Shown here piece after piece: positions 12,035 to 22,081 of a stretch of DNA of 64,000 nt; position 1 is the stretch's first letter, and the number at the start of each line of letters is the position of its first letter. Source of the stretch: Thelephora terrestris (taxonomy: Eukaryota; Basidiomycota; Agaricomycetes; Thelephorales; Thelephoraceae); the NCBI GenBank assembly GCA_015956445.1, contig WIUZ02000005.1, positions 806,001 to 870,000 on the forward strand, in the 5' to 3' direction. Under the pieces are notes generated by a model that searched no databases, had not been told where the DNA came from, and saw only the letters and a list, made by a program, of their open reading frames with translations. The translations under genes were made by a program, and so were the position numbers.

Positions 12035-12597
12035 TCACGCATTCTGCTCAAGGAGCCTCTCCCTCTCCTCCCTGTGGATATCTGTCGCTGCCTTGGAATC
12101 AACGATTTCTTTGATGTGTAAGATCGTTCTCGACCCATTCCTGTCGAAGCCGAGAGTGAAGATATAACAGGACTCTTTGGAATATCTTCCTCCGGTCAGC
12201 GACACAATGATGAGAGTCACCTGAAATCGGCGGAGTTAAAGGCTGTACAGGATGATACAAAACCGATGACTTGCATGTACAACGACTTTTCCTGGTGACT
12301 CAATCGTCTCCAGAATCTCGAACTGAAAACATCGGTCAGCGCGGCGAGTACGTGAATCAGATCATATTACAATAACCATACCTTCACATCCCGGTCCGGA
12401 TTGGTATCCAAAAGCGCCTTGTATTCGGACTTTGTGCGTGGGCTATGGGCCAAAGACGCAGGCCACATTTCATAGACGAGGGTTTCTGATAAGAGAGAAA
12501 ATGCTGCCCCGAGGTTCCTGGCGCTGAGGTGGTCGAAGAACTTGAGCACGAACTGGACCTGTGGGGTATCAAGACCTTGTCCAGATGGGCTCGCCAT
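12035..12597 (-). CDS. Small NTF2-like (SnoaL-like) fold protein
   Basis: Three exons give a protein of about 155 residues. The first begins MASPSGQGLDTPQVQFVLKF and reads FFDHLSARNLGAAFSLLSE, a typical opening helix of NTF2/SnoaL-like cone folds, followed by a Tyr/Trp-containing strand (VYEMWPASL). The middle exon reads FEILETIESPGKVV. The last reads VTLIIVSLTGGRYSKESCYI, then FTLGFDRNGSRTILHIKEIVDS, which looks like the paired strands closing the fold. Similar short proteins are common in agaricomycetes as uncharacterised or polyketide-cyclase-like. No catalytic set is evident, so I give no enzymatic function. The frame is open upstream to 12876, but that part resembles leader. The gene converges with TAF2 over about 217 bases. 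Confidence 0.65.
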
Positions 12598-13364
12598 GAT
12601 GCGGACCCTTTCGATGGGCTGTTGGGGTGCCGATTTCGGTGGAGGGCTTGGACTTATATGTGAGAGAACCGGGGCTTTTACGCGGGATGCCAATACCGGA
12701 CATTCGTGGTTGTTTGGTCCACAGGTCTGCGAAAAAGAGCGTGCCGAGCACAGGAGCACGGCTGTGTACACGCCCGATTCTTCTTTCCTATTCATCAAAC
12801 GGTCGGCGGAAGCAAAACGCCACCAGAAACCAGTGGTGTTGAGAATTCTGACTATACCATCTTCGGAAAGGATCAAGGTTGAATGTTGAAGCTAGGCATA
12901 CGCGTTTGAGTTCAGTGTTTGAGTGGACGGTGGTCGAGCGACCATATCCGTGTCTCCGCGATCGCGGCCTGTGCTATAGGTGGGCGTACCCGGTTTCTGT
13001 TCTGAAATGGCCTTCTTTCAGTCTTTCCGTTCGTGGCTAGTGCCATGAAGAATGGAGGCAACTCGCGGGTGATGTCATGTCCGCTTCTCCGCCCTCCGCC
13101 GCCGCAAAGAGATTGAGATATCATCTCGATCGATCGGTGGGAGCAATACTCCGTATAGCACAGAGGGCCACGGGAGCTTGGATGACCTTAGCCAATCGTT
13201 CTTCGAGTGCGGTATACATAAAAATCCTGGATATACAGTTTGCCCGGCAGTTGTTACGCCGATTTCGATTACATACACTTTATGCCATCAATTCGATGTG
13301 TTTGAGTTCGCTACGTATCACAATTAGCATTGGAGAACAATAAGAGTCACTTGAGAGGAAAGGC
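12598..13364. other. Gene-free stretch between NTF2-like and oxygenase genes
   Basis: These 767 bases hold the promoter of the NTF2-like gene and the 3' end of the oxygenase gene. Open frames here are short, overlap on opposite strands and show no recognisable motif. I see no RNA gene or repeat. Confidence 0.4.
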
Positions 13365-14690
13365 TCACTTCTGTACCTGCTGCCCCACCTTCAAGGTCCC
13401 ATATATCGCCTCTTCTTCCACATCGGTCCTGCCTAGGTTGACAGCACCCGCTCGCCTCTCATGCGCCTTCGCAGCCAATTCTGGGATAGGCGCAAGGTCG
13501 TAGTCTGCGGAGAGGTGCCAGAAAAAAGTTGAGGATATTCGGATCAGTGGACGATCTGGGAATTGCGCTTTTCTCGACTCGATGGTCTGACAGTTCATCA
13601 AACTGTGTGTGGTGCAAGTATTGGCACAAGATGTGACAAACCTTCAAGGTTGCGTCATTAACGACAACTTCATGGAATCCAGCCTTGATGAGGCCACCGG
13701 CGATATGTTCTAGCTGCTTCCCTGCTTGCACAAGAAGGTAACTACCAGTAGCAGGAAGCTTGACCGGGATTCGTTTCCCAGTGTTCCTTGCCCAGATATT
13801 AAGTCCAGGATACCTCGACCGCCCATGAATTGTTAAGAAATTGAGGTCCGTGTGAAATCCCGCCAGAATGGTGTCCTTCTTCCCATACTTGACGAGGTCA
13901 GATGCGGTCGGAGCAAGAAGGTGACATCTTTTGTCCATCAGTGGTCAAGCGATGGTAAAGTATGAATGTGGAAAGGAACGCCCACCCGTATCTCCCTGCC
14001 TCCGAAAAGGTCTTGGGTGGGATACCGAGACCGGTCGAGATCATGTCCGCGACATCTTCGACCCTTGAATATCGTCAGATGACCGGTGCCATGGAACAAC
14101 GTATTATGAAGTCCTTACGCATTTTTCATAGACTGACCCCATTGTTGCATGATGGGCGTCCAACGGTTCTTAATATGGAGTGCATTGGGGACCACGTTCT
14201 GCGCCTTGACAACAGGAAAAGCGGTTTCGTATGGGGGTTGCTCAGACATCCGCCAAAAAAACCGGCATTTGGGGTCCGGCGAATGACCTGTGATGTCGAG
14301 GGGTCTCTCCGCAGGGTCCAGGCGGGCGATGACCTCGCGACAAGACTCGTCGACGGCACATTTAGGTTTCTCCGTATTCTCCAGAGTGACGCCGACCTGG
14401 TAACTCCACTCAGGGTGCTCATCTGCCTCGAGGTCCTCTAGTGGCTGAGAAAAGTAGTCTTCGATAAGGTCGAGGAAGGCGCCGTTATCCTCCTCCCTCA
14501 CCCGAGAGTCATGTACGATGAGGGCACCGTATGTTATAATCGCGGTAGCCGCCTAATCGAGTAGATTAATTGCGGCCAGGCTGCACTGGGAGGTGGGACT
14601 TACCTTGTTGCACTCGACGGAGGCACCGGGGCCACCTGCGCGAAAAACATCGATGTCGATTATCGGGAGAGTAGCAGTCGAGTCGGACAT
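13365..14690 (-). CDS. 2-oxoglutarate/Fe(II)-dependent oxygenase-like protein (isopenicillin N synthase superfamily)
   Basis: The start at 14690 gives MSDSTATLPIIDIDVFRAGG, a typical DIOX_N opening. Later exons read GALIVHDSRVREEDNGAF and a central Trp/Pro-rich part. The jelly-roll core contains GFHTDLNFLTIHGRSRYPGL, whose H-x-D supplies two iron ligands. KAGFHEVVVNDATLK supplies the likely distal His, and RPLIRISSTFFWH supplies an R-x-S motif that binds 2-oxoglutarate in this family. The tail ends YGTLKVGQQVQK. At least four exons are needed. The substrate is unknown and no biosynthetic gene cluster surrounds it. Its start faces UBC12 about 120 bases away. The fold is well supported; activity is inferred from retained ligands. 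Confidence 0.8.
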
Positions 14691-14810
14691 TCCTTCCAGT
14701 CGCTTCAAGAAAGTATCCGAATCGGGAAAGTGGGTGGCTGACACCCTACCGCACCTTTGACTCACGACCAGTACATCCCCTCAGCCTACCACCGCCACCA
14801 TCCGCCAACG

Positions 14811-15662
14811 ATGATCAAGGTACGTCCGCTTCACTCGCTATCGCCTGCGGTACCAATCCGGCTACAGATCTGGAGCATGAAGAAGACCGAGGAGGCAGCC
14901 GCCAAGAAGAAGCCGAAGACCAGCGCAGCTCAGATTCGTGTCCAGAAAGGTGGATTTTATCCTTCTTGTCATCCCTGCCATACAGAAACGCATATACTTC
15001 GTATTCGCCAGACTTGACAGAGCTCGACCTACCATCTACCATGAAAACCCATTTCCCAGATCCCGCTGATCTCCTCAACTTCACGCTCACCATTACCCCA
15101 GACGAAGGTGTGATAGGCAGTGCTCCACCGCATTTCCGGATGCTTGGCGGATGCTGGTAATTAACAATCCATCATGTCGCTGATCATCGTGTGATTCGTG
15201 TAGGCATGTATAAGGGTGGCGCTTTCGTCTTTTCCTTCGTTATCAACACCAACTACCCTCATGATCCTCCAAAGGTCAAGTGCACGCAGAAGGTGTGTAT
15301 CCACCGGTTATCCCAGAGCGCTGTTTCTTACCCAATCTCAGATATATCACCCGAACGTGGACTTAGAGGGAAACGTGTGCTTGAACATTTTACGGGAGGA
15401 CTGGAAGCCTGTGCTAAACCTCAACTCTGTCATGGTCGGCCTTCAATACCTCTTTTTGGAACCAAACGCGGACGACCCCCTGAACAAAGGTGCGACACTC
15501 GCATCCTGAGGTTCCAGCTTTTCTCACACAAGGCTCTTATCATCCACAGAGGCAGCAGAAGATCTCCGGCGCGGCCGTGATAAATTTGTGTACAACGTGA
15601 AGAACTCACTGCGAGGAGGAAATGTCAATGGGACTACCTACGACAACGTATCAGTCAACTGA
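14811..15662 (+). CDS. UBC12: NEDD8-conjugating enzyme E2 UBC12
   Basis: UBC12 accepts NEDD8 from the E1 (Ula1-Uba3) and passes it to cullins. Exon 1 is only MIK and splices to [15 protein letters not shown]. This restores the MIK-[LI]-[FW]-S N-terminal tail that docks to the NEDD8 E1 and co-E3 in UBE2M. It continues [19 protein letters not shown], then [20 protein letters not shown], and the active-site block [19 protein letters not shown] with its catalytic Cys. Then come [19 protein letters not shown] and a C-terminal helix ending TTYDNVSVN. About five short introns are present. Length near 185 residues fits the family. CSN2, which reverses this modification, lies 10 kb away. Confidence 0.95.
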
Positions 15663-15895
15663 TCCCCTGCCCACTCCGTCCGTTGGTATTTAGAGTTGCA
15701 TTACACGCATGGTATAGACTACATGTCGTACTATAATAATTATTTTTTGGGCCTCGATCTCTACCTTGCGCGATACGAACACTGCTACACATGTCCTCAG
15801 TGCGGAGGTCGCGTTTCGCGGCAAGCAGGCGCCCACAACTTACCTTTTTCCCCGATCACTGCCACGTTCCGCCCCTCTATATTAGGAGCGAGAAA

Positions 15896-17020
15896 ATGTC
15901 ACAGCCTGGCCCGAGACAAACTAAGAAGCAGAAGAAAGCCCTCGCTTTCAGGTCTCGGCAAAAGTCTGGCAAGAAGAACAAGGACGAAGATGCCTTGGAT
16001 TTCCCGATTGATGAAAATCAAGATCTCGCTGGGCTTGTGGGTTTGCCGCCAGAGGCTGAAGAGGCTTCCGCGGGCGATAGGTCGGGTGATAAGAAAGGCA
16101 AGACACGGAATGGCGGCCAGTATCAGGCTCGATCTGGGGACTCGAACAAACGGAAGAGGGAGGTTGAAGATGAAGATGTCGTTCTTGAAGAGAAGTCCCG
16201 GAAGAAGTCCAAGGTTCAGCCGGCAGTCTTGGAGTCAGGTAACGAGGTTGGTGACGGTCAGAAGACAGCGGAGGTGAAGAAGAAGGTGCAACCGCAACGA
16301 TTTATTCTGTTTATTGGTGAGCATCGAGTATTGGTGCTCTAGAGCAATGCTCATCCAGGACGACTGTAGGCAATTTGAAGTATTCTACATCCAAAGATGC
16401 TATTCTTTCTCATTTTTCTTCATGCGGTATGGTGCACTCAGCCCTTGATTTCCATGCCATCGCTCACACCACACTCGTCTAGAACCACCACCCACTGTCC
16501 GATTACCTGCACTTAAGACCACCCAGCCGTCGTCCAAGTCGAAAGGATACGCGTTCTTGGAGTTCACCGACAAGAGCCCTCTGCAACAAGCTTTACGATT
16601 ACATCATTCTGAACTGGAAGGAAGGAAGATCAATGTCGAATTGACGGCCGGTGGAGGAGGAAAGAGCGAGCACCGCGTGAAAAAGCTTCAAGAGCGGAAC
16701 AAAGGCCTGCATGAACAAAGAGTACTGCGCCCTCACATTTTATGACCAGTACACTACTGACTCTCGTCTGACAGAAACGCCGAATAGAGAAACGCAAGTC
16801 CACTGTGACCAGCGAGGTCGATCAGACCGAACTGAGGGCGCTGGAACGTCCTCAACGATATTCCACAACATCGGGTTTCGGTCAGGCTCCCAGCAACAAG
16901 AAGACTTGGTCAATACCCGCCGCAATGGATCAGGATACACCGAAGAATTCCAAGAAACGGAAGCGTCCGCCGAGGCCAAAGGATCAGGGTACCGGTGTAA
17001 ACGCAATACCAGTGTATTAA
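15896..17020 (+). CDS. NOP6: NOP6-like nucleolar RRM protein (ribosome biogenesis)
   Basis: The start at 15896 gives MSQPGPRQTKKQKKALAF, followed by a long Lys/Glu-rich disordered region with several basic nuclear/nucleolar signals. A single RRM spans three exons. RNP2 is RFILFIGNLKYSTSKDAI and RNP1 is KSKGYAFLEFTDKSPLQQAL. After it come LEGRKINVELTAGGGGKSEH and a basic tail (KKRKRPPRPK) ending GVNAIPVY. Order and tail match yeast Nop6, a non-essential 40S biogenesis factor. The RRM call is firm; orthology to Nop6 rests on architecture and the RFI-FIGNL block. It converges with the ALDH gene 190 bases downstream. Confidence 0.8.
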
Positions 17021-17211
17021 TCATCTACACCCCTCCTCGTGAACGCTAGCGCACCATAAACCTATGTACCTATCGCACATTTCAAAACTCGCTATAATTT
17101 CGTTACCGGTGCACTCAAAGCTCCGGAAGAGGAGCACTCAACATTCCCTCAAAAATCGAGAGTGAAGATGGTGTGTATGGTGGATAACGAGGTTCAAGCA
17201 TAGGTTCGACC

Positions 17212-19038
17212 CTACATCAGTTTTAGTGAATTGTGAGCCTCTAAAAAAATGTCTTGAACATACTCTGATGGTACGTTCAAAACCGACTTTCTGTGCGTGA
17301 ACATGTCGAAACTGTCCTTCCCGTTGTAAGCGCCATCTACACTCTCGTCAGCTCACACGGCGAAAACTACTGGACAATTTCGCGCTCACATCCAGAATCT
17401 CCAACGCCTCCGAAGGGCAGCTCTGGGACTAGAAGTCGTTCGGAGAACGTAATCGGCCGCCAGTAAACGATCGGACTAGCCCAGCACGGAGATAATCTCG
17501 GATCACTTACCACCCAGCTGTTGGACGCAATCGTTCTGGACTAGGCTTCCACATCTAACCCCACGAAGGACTAGGGATGCTTTTTTAGACTCGCGCCGAG
17601 GAAGGGGTCAGCGGAAGTACCTACATTTTTCCCTGAGTTCTTGCTGGTTTGTGAACAGATACGTGACCAAGGGAGAAGGGCTATGAAACCAAGTTATGAA
17701 ATCTGGTCTTGGAGAAAGCGACTGACGCTCGCCTTTCGCGGATAATATCATAAGCTTCATCGACAGACTCCACGGGCACGATAGGGAGTATTGGGCCGAA
17801 GATCTCCCTGAAGCCCCAAGTTAGCGTTTGCTACGGGTCGCCAAACGAAGGAGCTACTCTTTTGTAAGAGAATCGTCGGCGGGGACATCCTTCAAAACCG
17901 TCAGCTCGATGTTGACCTCGTTGTGTCCACCGCCAAGTATCTTCTCTCCCTTGGAGCTCGCCAACAGATTTAGCACTCGTTTGTGATGGCTCCCATTGAT
18001 GATTTTGCTCATGTCGGGAGTGCTCACAGTTCCGCTGGGGAAGTAGGTCGAGTAATTTGACCTTATTGATGCCACGAATCTGTCCTGCAGATGCCTGGGA
18101 ATAAAAACATGATTGGGAGAAACGCAGAGCTGGCCACTGTTTTGTTTTTTGCTAGGGAACGTTCAGGCTTGCTGTGTGCGACGGAGATTCGTGGGGGAAG
18201 ACTTACCCCCAAAGAATTCGTTTTGCCGCCAGGTCAATGTCGGCGTCGTCCGCAACCACGACCGGCGACGTTCCTCCGAGTTCCAGGGCACAGGGGGTAG
18301 TGTTTTTCGCAGCTGCTGAGGCAACAATCTTACCGATCGCACAACCCCCTGTGAAAAGGATAAAGTCCCATTTGAGCGATAAAAGGTAGGTGGTTTCTAG
18401 CACGGCCCCTGTCACAACAGCATATGCTTGTGGATCGAGGTACTTTGGGAGCAAGCGAGCCAGGGCATCTGCGGCATTTGCTGACACTTCGGATGGCTTG
18501 ATCACCGCTGGACATCCCGCTGCAATCGCACCAACTAGCGGGTTCAAGGAGATAACGATAGGGTAGTTCCACGGACTAAGGGCGAGGTTATAGTCCGTCA
18601 GCTAGGCATTACTGCAAGATGAACAGCGAATCGACGGACGAAATGTTCAACACGACCCCCCTTGGTACTGGGTGGATAGAAATGTCGAACGACTTGCGCC
18701 AGTCTAGAACTTCTGGTTTCTCAGGGGTAGCCCACTCGTCCAGCTTTTCGATAGCAGTCTTGCAGGAGCTTACGATCGGGAGAAGTTCAGTCAGGATGAC
18801 CTCCAACTTTGGTTTGCCCAGATCTGCCTGAAGTACCGCACAGAGTTCTTCAGAGTTCTCTTGGACGAGGAGCGCGAGCTGTCGAAGCTGCTTTCGGCGG
18901 TATTCGAGCGGGAAAGTTATCCCATCGTTGTAGGTGGTTCGAAGTCGAGAGTAGATCTTGGGGCGGGCCATCAAAAGTCATTCCTAACTGATAAGAAGTC
19001 AAACAACGTACATCATCGATGTGAGGGTAAGAGGTCAT
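17212..19038 (-). CDS. Fatty aldehyde dehydrogenase, ALDH3 family (Hfd1-like)
   Basis: This predicted NAD(P)-dependent enzyme oxidises long-chain aldehydes to acids. Exon 1 is MTSYPHIDD, spliced to IYSRLRTTYNDGITFPLEYR, the usual ALDH3 opening. Motifs follow in order: GVVLNI-SPWNYPIVISLNPL, FTGGCAIGKIV, then CALELGGTSPVVV with the general-base Glu. Next is NSGQLCVSPNHV with the catalytic Cys, then EIFGPILPIVPV and ELPFGGVGDSG-YGAYNGK. The Cys exon needs acceptor ..gttccctag, which restores the KKQNSGQLC spacing; an acceptor 15 bases later would delete it. The C-terminus ends LEAHNSLKLM with stop at 17212-17214 and no clear membrane anchor. About eight introns interrupt the gene. Confidence 0.88.
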
Positions 19039-19399
19039 TGTGGGGTTGATTTGAGATCTCCTAAAGGTGAGGGGGGGGGGGGTTATATTATGGGGTGAGT
19101 GGGTCATCCATTGCGACAGCCGAGATCACTGAAACGGTTGCGACAAGAAATCCGGAAAATGATGGGACTCCGCAGAGTCAGCAGATCTGAGGAGTGGTTC
19201 GTACGACTCGCATCTGGTCGTCTCGGATGAAGTATTGTCCGTCGGCATCAGCGGTGCATGCATGTGCAAAATCCACTCATGTCATTTCTCAGTTACAGGG
19301 GATGGTCTTGCTACGCTGCGGCTCTGAACTTGAGGCTGGATTGCAGCCTAAGAGTAAGCCTGAGCCTAGCCATGACGTCGACTTCCATACGATCATCTG
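19039..19399. other. Gene-free stretch upstream of ALDH gene
   Basis: This holds the ALDH promoter and the 3' end of the upstream unknown gene, both on the minus strand. It contains a run of 12 G at 19071-19082. Nothing else was recognised. Confidence 0.4.
19071..19082. repeat. Homopolymer G run (12 bases)
   Basis: Twelve consecutive G on the plus strand, about 35 bases upstream of the ALDH start codon, so it lies in that gene's leader or core promoter as a C-run. Such a tract is prone to length variation and sequencing error. Confidence 0.9.
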
Positions 19400-20370
19400 T
19401 CAGATCGAACTTGGATGGACGTCGCATTCTTCTTCTTCAACACACCCTCGACTAACCCCTTCAACTGAACGGCCATCTTTCGGACTACCTCTGGCCAGTG
19501 AGCCAAGTGGAGGTCCTTGGCAGTCGTGGCTGGAGATGTCAATCAGCGAGGATGCCGAGCCCCGAACAAAGACTTTACCGTCAACTGCGGTCGACCCTGG
19601 TAGCCACCTCATAATCCTTCGCAGATCTTCGCTCTGCAATTCAGATAACATGGGCAACACGCGGGATATATCTCCGCTCGCAGCTTTCTTCAACAGCATC
19701 TCCCTACGGATCCATCCCACGTGTTCCGACAAGCTCCCGGAGTTTGAATACACAGGACTCTTTTTGATGTTCGCGATTGAGCAATTCAACGAACTGGAGC
19801 ATCGCGAACTGGTAGTGAAGCCATAAGAACCCACGGAAGTAACCAAATTCCATCTAGATCGCGTACCTGATGGTGTCGCATAATTGAAGAACAGCGAGGA
19901 CTTCGCCGGTGTTTGTAGCCACTTCCACCCCCAGGTGCCACAGAAACTGCAGCCAGGACGAAACCTCTTTATCAAATTCGGATGTCGTCCCCCTCTTGGA
20001 GTTATCAGCTGCGATCAAAGCCTCAATCCGACGTTTCTTTTCGGTGAGCTGTACGTTTGTGGCCATGCCGGGGTCCACAAAGTCGTCTTCATGATCCGAA
20101 GGAGTGCCCTCGTCACTGTCTTCGCCACTCAGATCGAGACTTGCAAAGTGCGAAGGGACGTCCACGGTGGCCCGCTCCGCTTCTTCTAGGATCGCGAATA
20201 GATTGGCTCTCTGATCCGCGGGTAAAGCATCGAGGGCTGGGCAGAGATACCTGCGCAATACTACTGAGTTGAACACGCCAGCGTGGCGGGTGTCGTTGAG
20301 TCTGAGTAGGAGGTCGCCGGGCGTTGTGATAACCGCAGGCTGAGTTCTAGGCTGACGGAAGAGAGACATT
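19400..20370 (-). CDS. Unrecognised protein, two predicted exons
   Basis: I do not recognise this protein. The start at 20370 gives MSLFRQPRTQPAVITTPGDL and a helical-looking stretch (LCPALDALPADQRANLFAIL). An acidic segment follows (SGEDSDEGTPSDHEDDFVDP), then a possible coiled coil (QLTEKKRRIEALIAADNSK) and SSWLQFLWHLGVEV. An intron of about 57 bases (gtacgcgatc to actaccag) joins CDTI to a Ser-rich part containing REMLLKKAASGDISRVLPML. That frame stays open to 19400. Another frame after the same acceptor reads FAMLQFVELLNREHQKES and stops at GMDP near 19700, so the C-terminus is uncertain. It lies tandem to ALDH and SED5. Confidence 0.45.
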
Positions 20371-20595
20371 TTACGAGTGGTTTGCAATGTTGAGCGCGCC
20401 ACCTTTTATGGACCTACGCGACATGGCCACAATGAAGCACGGCCGCACGTGACCGTTGATCCCGCCCATGCTCCAGCCTCCACGGGCAAACACAAAGATT
20501 ATGAAGGAATAGCATTGAGTGTGTATTAATCTACGGAAGGTCCGCTGAAAAGCCAGCATAAAAAGTGCAATAAGAGTATCAGTGTGTGGATGCCA

Positions 20596-21939
20596 TTACG
20601 AAACAAGAACAAACAACAGGAACTAAAGGAAGTCAGCACCGTTACGGACGGCCACGGCAGGGAACTTACGAAAACAATCAACACGCCGAATACCTTAAGC
20701 ATCAACCACCGGTTGCTTGAGATACTGGCGTAGTATTTCAACAGCTCCCGTTGCGCACCACTAACGTTTGCTGCGATGTCAACAGTGTCTGCGTCAATTC
20801 GTTGCACTGTTTCCCGTTGTTCTGCCACCATCTGAGCCAGTTGTGTGAATATTTGACCCAGTTCTGCAATTGTTGATTCAATCGATTCAATCGCAGTAGA
20901 GCGGCTTTGAATATAATTGTCCTGTGGCGCGGGGGAAGTGAGTTGAAGATTACTTGGATTACGTCTGACTGACCTGTTGTTCCATGAGTTGCATCTGCAT
21001 GAACGCACCCCCGTTTTGGTTGGGGACCCCTTCCTCGGCGGAAATGAGGTCCATCGCCAGGATGTCCTCATTATGCTGCGCACGTCCCTTGCCTTTCTTG
21101 TCGTACCTGAGCAAGCTACCATCGCCGGAAACTTCAGTACCATCCCGTTGGTTGAAGAGTAACGAATCTTTCGAAAATATATAAGCTCAAAGATTGGCAA
21201 ATGACCATGGGGGGGGGGACTTGCTTGGAGGTGCCTGGGTGGTTGCACTGGAGGTCGTATGCATAAACTGCTCCGTCCTGTCTCTCGACTCCTTCATGTT
21301 CTGGGGCGTAGTCCTTTCAACAACAATATGGATGGGGGAGTTGAACCATCTCATACCTGAGTTCGAACCTCGAGTACGTCCTTGAACGTCATGCTTGTGG
21401 AAGCTAGCTTACTCTGGAGCAACATAACGACATTGCTATTATGTTCATCAACCTGTTTTCCTTCCAGAGTCTTGGCTGACTTTTGTATGTTCTGTTGTTT
21501 AACATGAGTTTGAAGGGCAGCGATCTGCTTGTTGATCCCAGCAATATCTTGCTTAATTATGTACGTCAGTTCCTGCCGTTACGGTTGTTACTTGAAGAGT
21601 CGCTCAGAGAAAAGCGGTTGGCATACGCTAATTTCCACAGGACGATCGTCAAACAAGGTCTTCCGTTTAGCAACTTGTAGCATTCCGTCAACAAGGGAGG
21701 AACAGGAACGGAAACTGGGCGCACTCACGTTGAGCGAGCTTTCCAAGACGAATAGTTGTGCTATTAATGTCCTTGGCGATGGCGGAAGCTAGCCTGGTGA
21801 ACTCGCTTTTGGGTGAGTCCTTTGCCTGAGAGTGGAGCAGACGTTGCTTTTGCTCGGCATTTCTTGAGGGAGTTGTGGATCGGTTGCGAATTGATTCGAC
21901 GCAAGCTCTGAACTCGTTTGTTCTGTCCTGGACTGGCAT
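20596..21939 (-). CDS. SED5: Golgi Qa-SNARE syntaxin SED5 (syntaxin 5)
   Basis: Sed5 is the t-SNARE for ER-to-Golgi and intra-Golgi fusion. The start at 21939 gives the diagnostic N-terminus MPVQDRTNEFRACVESIRNR, then FTRLASAIAKDINSTTIRLG of the Habc bundle. Later exons carry ITYIIKQDIAGINKQIAALQ and QMQLMEQQ. The SNARE helix reads STAIESIESTIAELGQIFTQ and LAQMVAEQRETVQRID, with the zero-layer Gln in VAEQ. A tail anchor (WLMLKVFGVLIVF) is completed by a last exon, FLLFVLVS, after a 47-base intron; the stop is at 20596-20598. Six or more introns. A run of nine G at about 21210 lies in an intron. It diverges from the gpsA-like gene. Confidence 0.92.
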
Positions 21940-22081
21940 GTTGAGTGATTGTGTAGATTGAGAGAGCGTAGGAGGGTGGAGAGGGTGGGGAAGGGGGTAT
22001 CGGAGGTGGCACTGCGCCGGAAAGGGAACGTGGCTGTTTCCGTGGATGAACCGGATCTTTTTTGCAAAACTCACCAATATT

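Noticed and set aside
12598-12876. N-terminal extension of the NTF2-like protein.
   Set aside because: The open upstream frame has irregular composition and the fold begins right after MASPSGQG; treated as leader/promoter.
17190-17222. TTCGACC sequence resembling a tRNA T-loop (ggttcgaccctac).
   Set aside because: The flanking bases do not form the five-pair T stem, and no acceptor or anticodon arm is present; it overlaps the ALDH 3' end.
17681-17732. GC-AG intron in the aldehyde dehydrogenase gene (donor gcgagc).
   Set aside because: A canonical GT donor (gtcagt) six bases further on gives a 46-base in-phase intron with the same acceptor, so a rare donor is not needed.
18100-18165. Loss of the residues before the catalytic Cys in the ALDH (WG-GQLC).
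   Set aside because: This arises only if the nearer acceptor is used; the acceptor 15 bases upstream restores KKQNSGQLC with family spacing.
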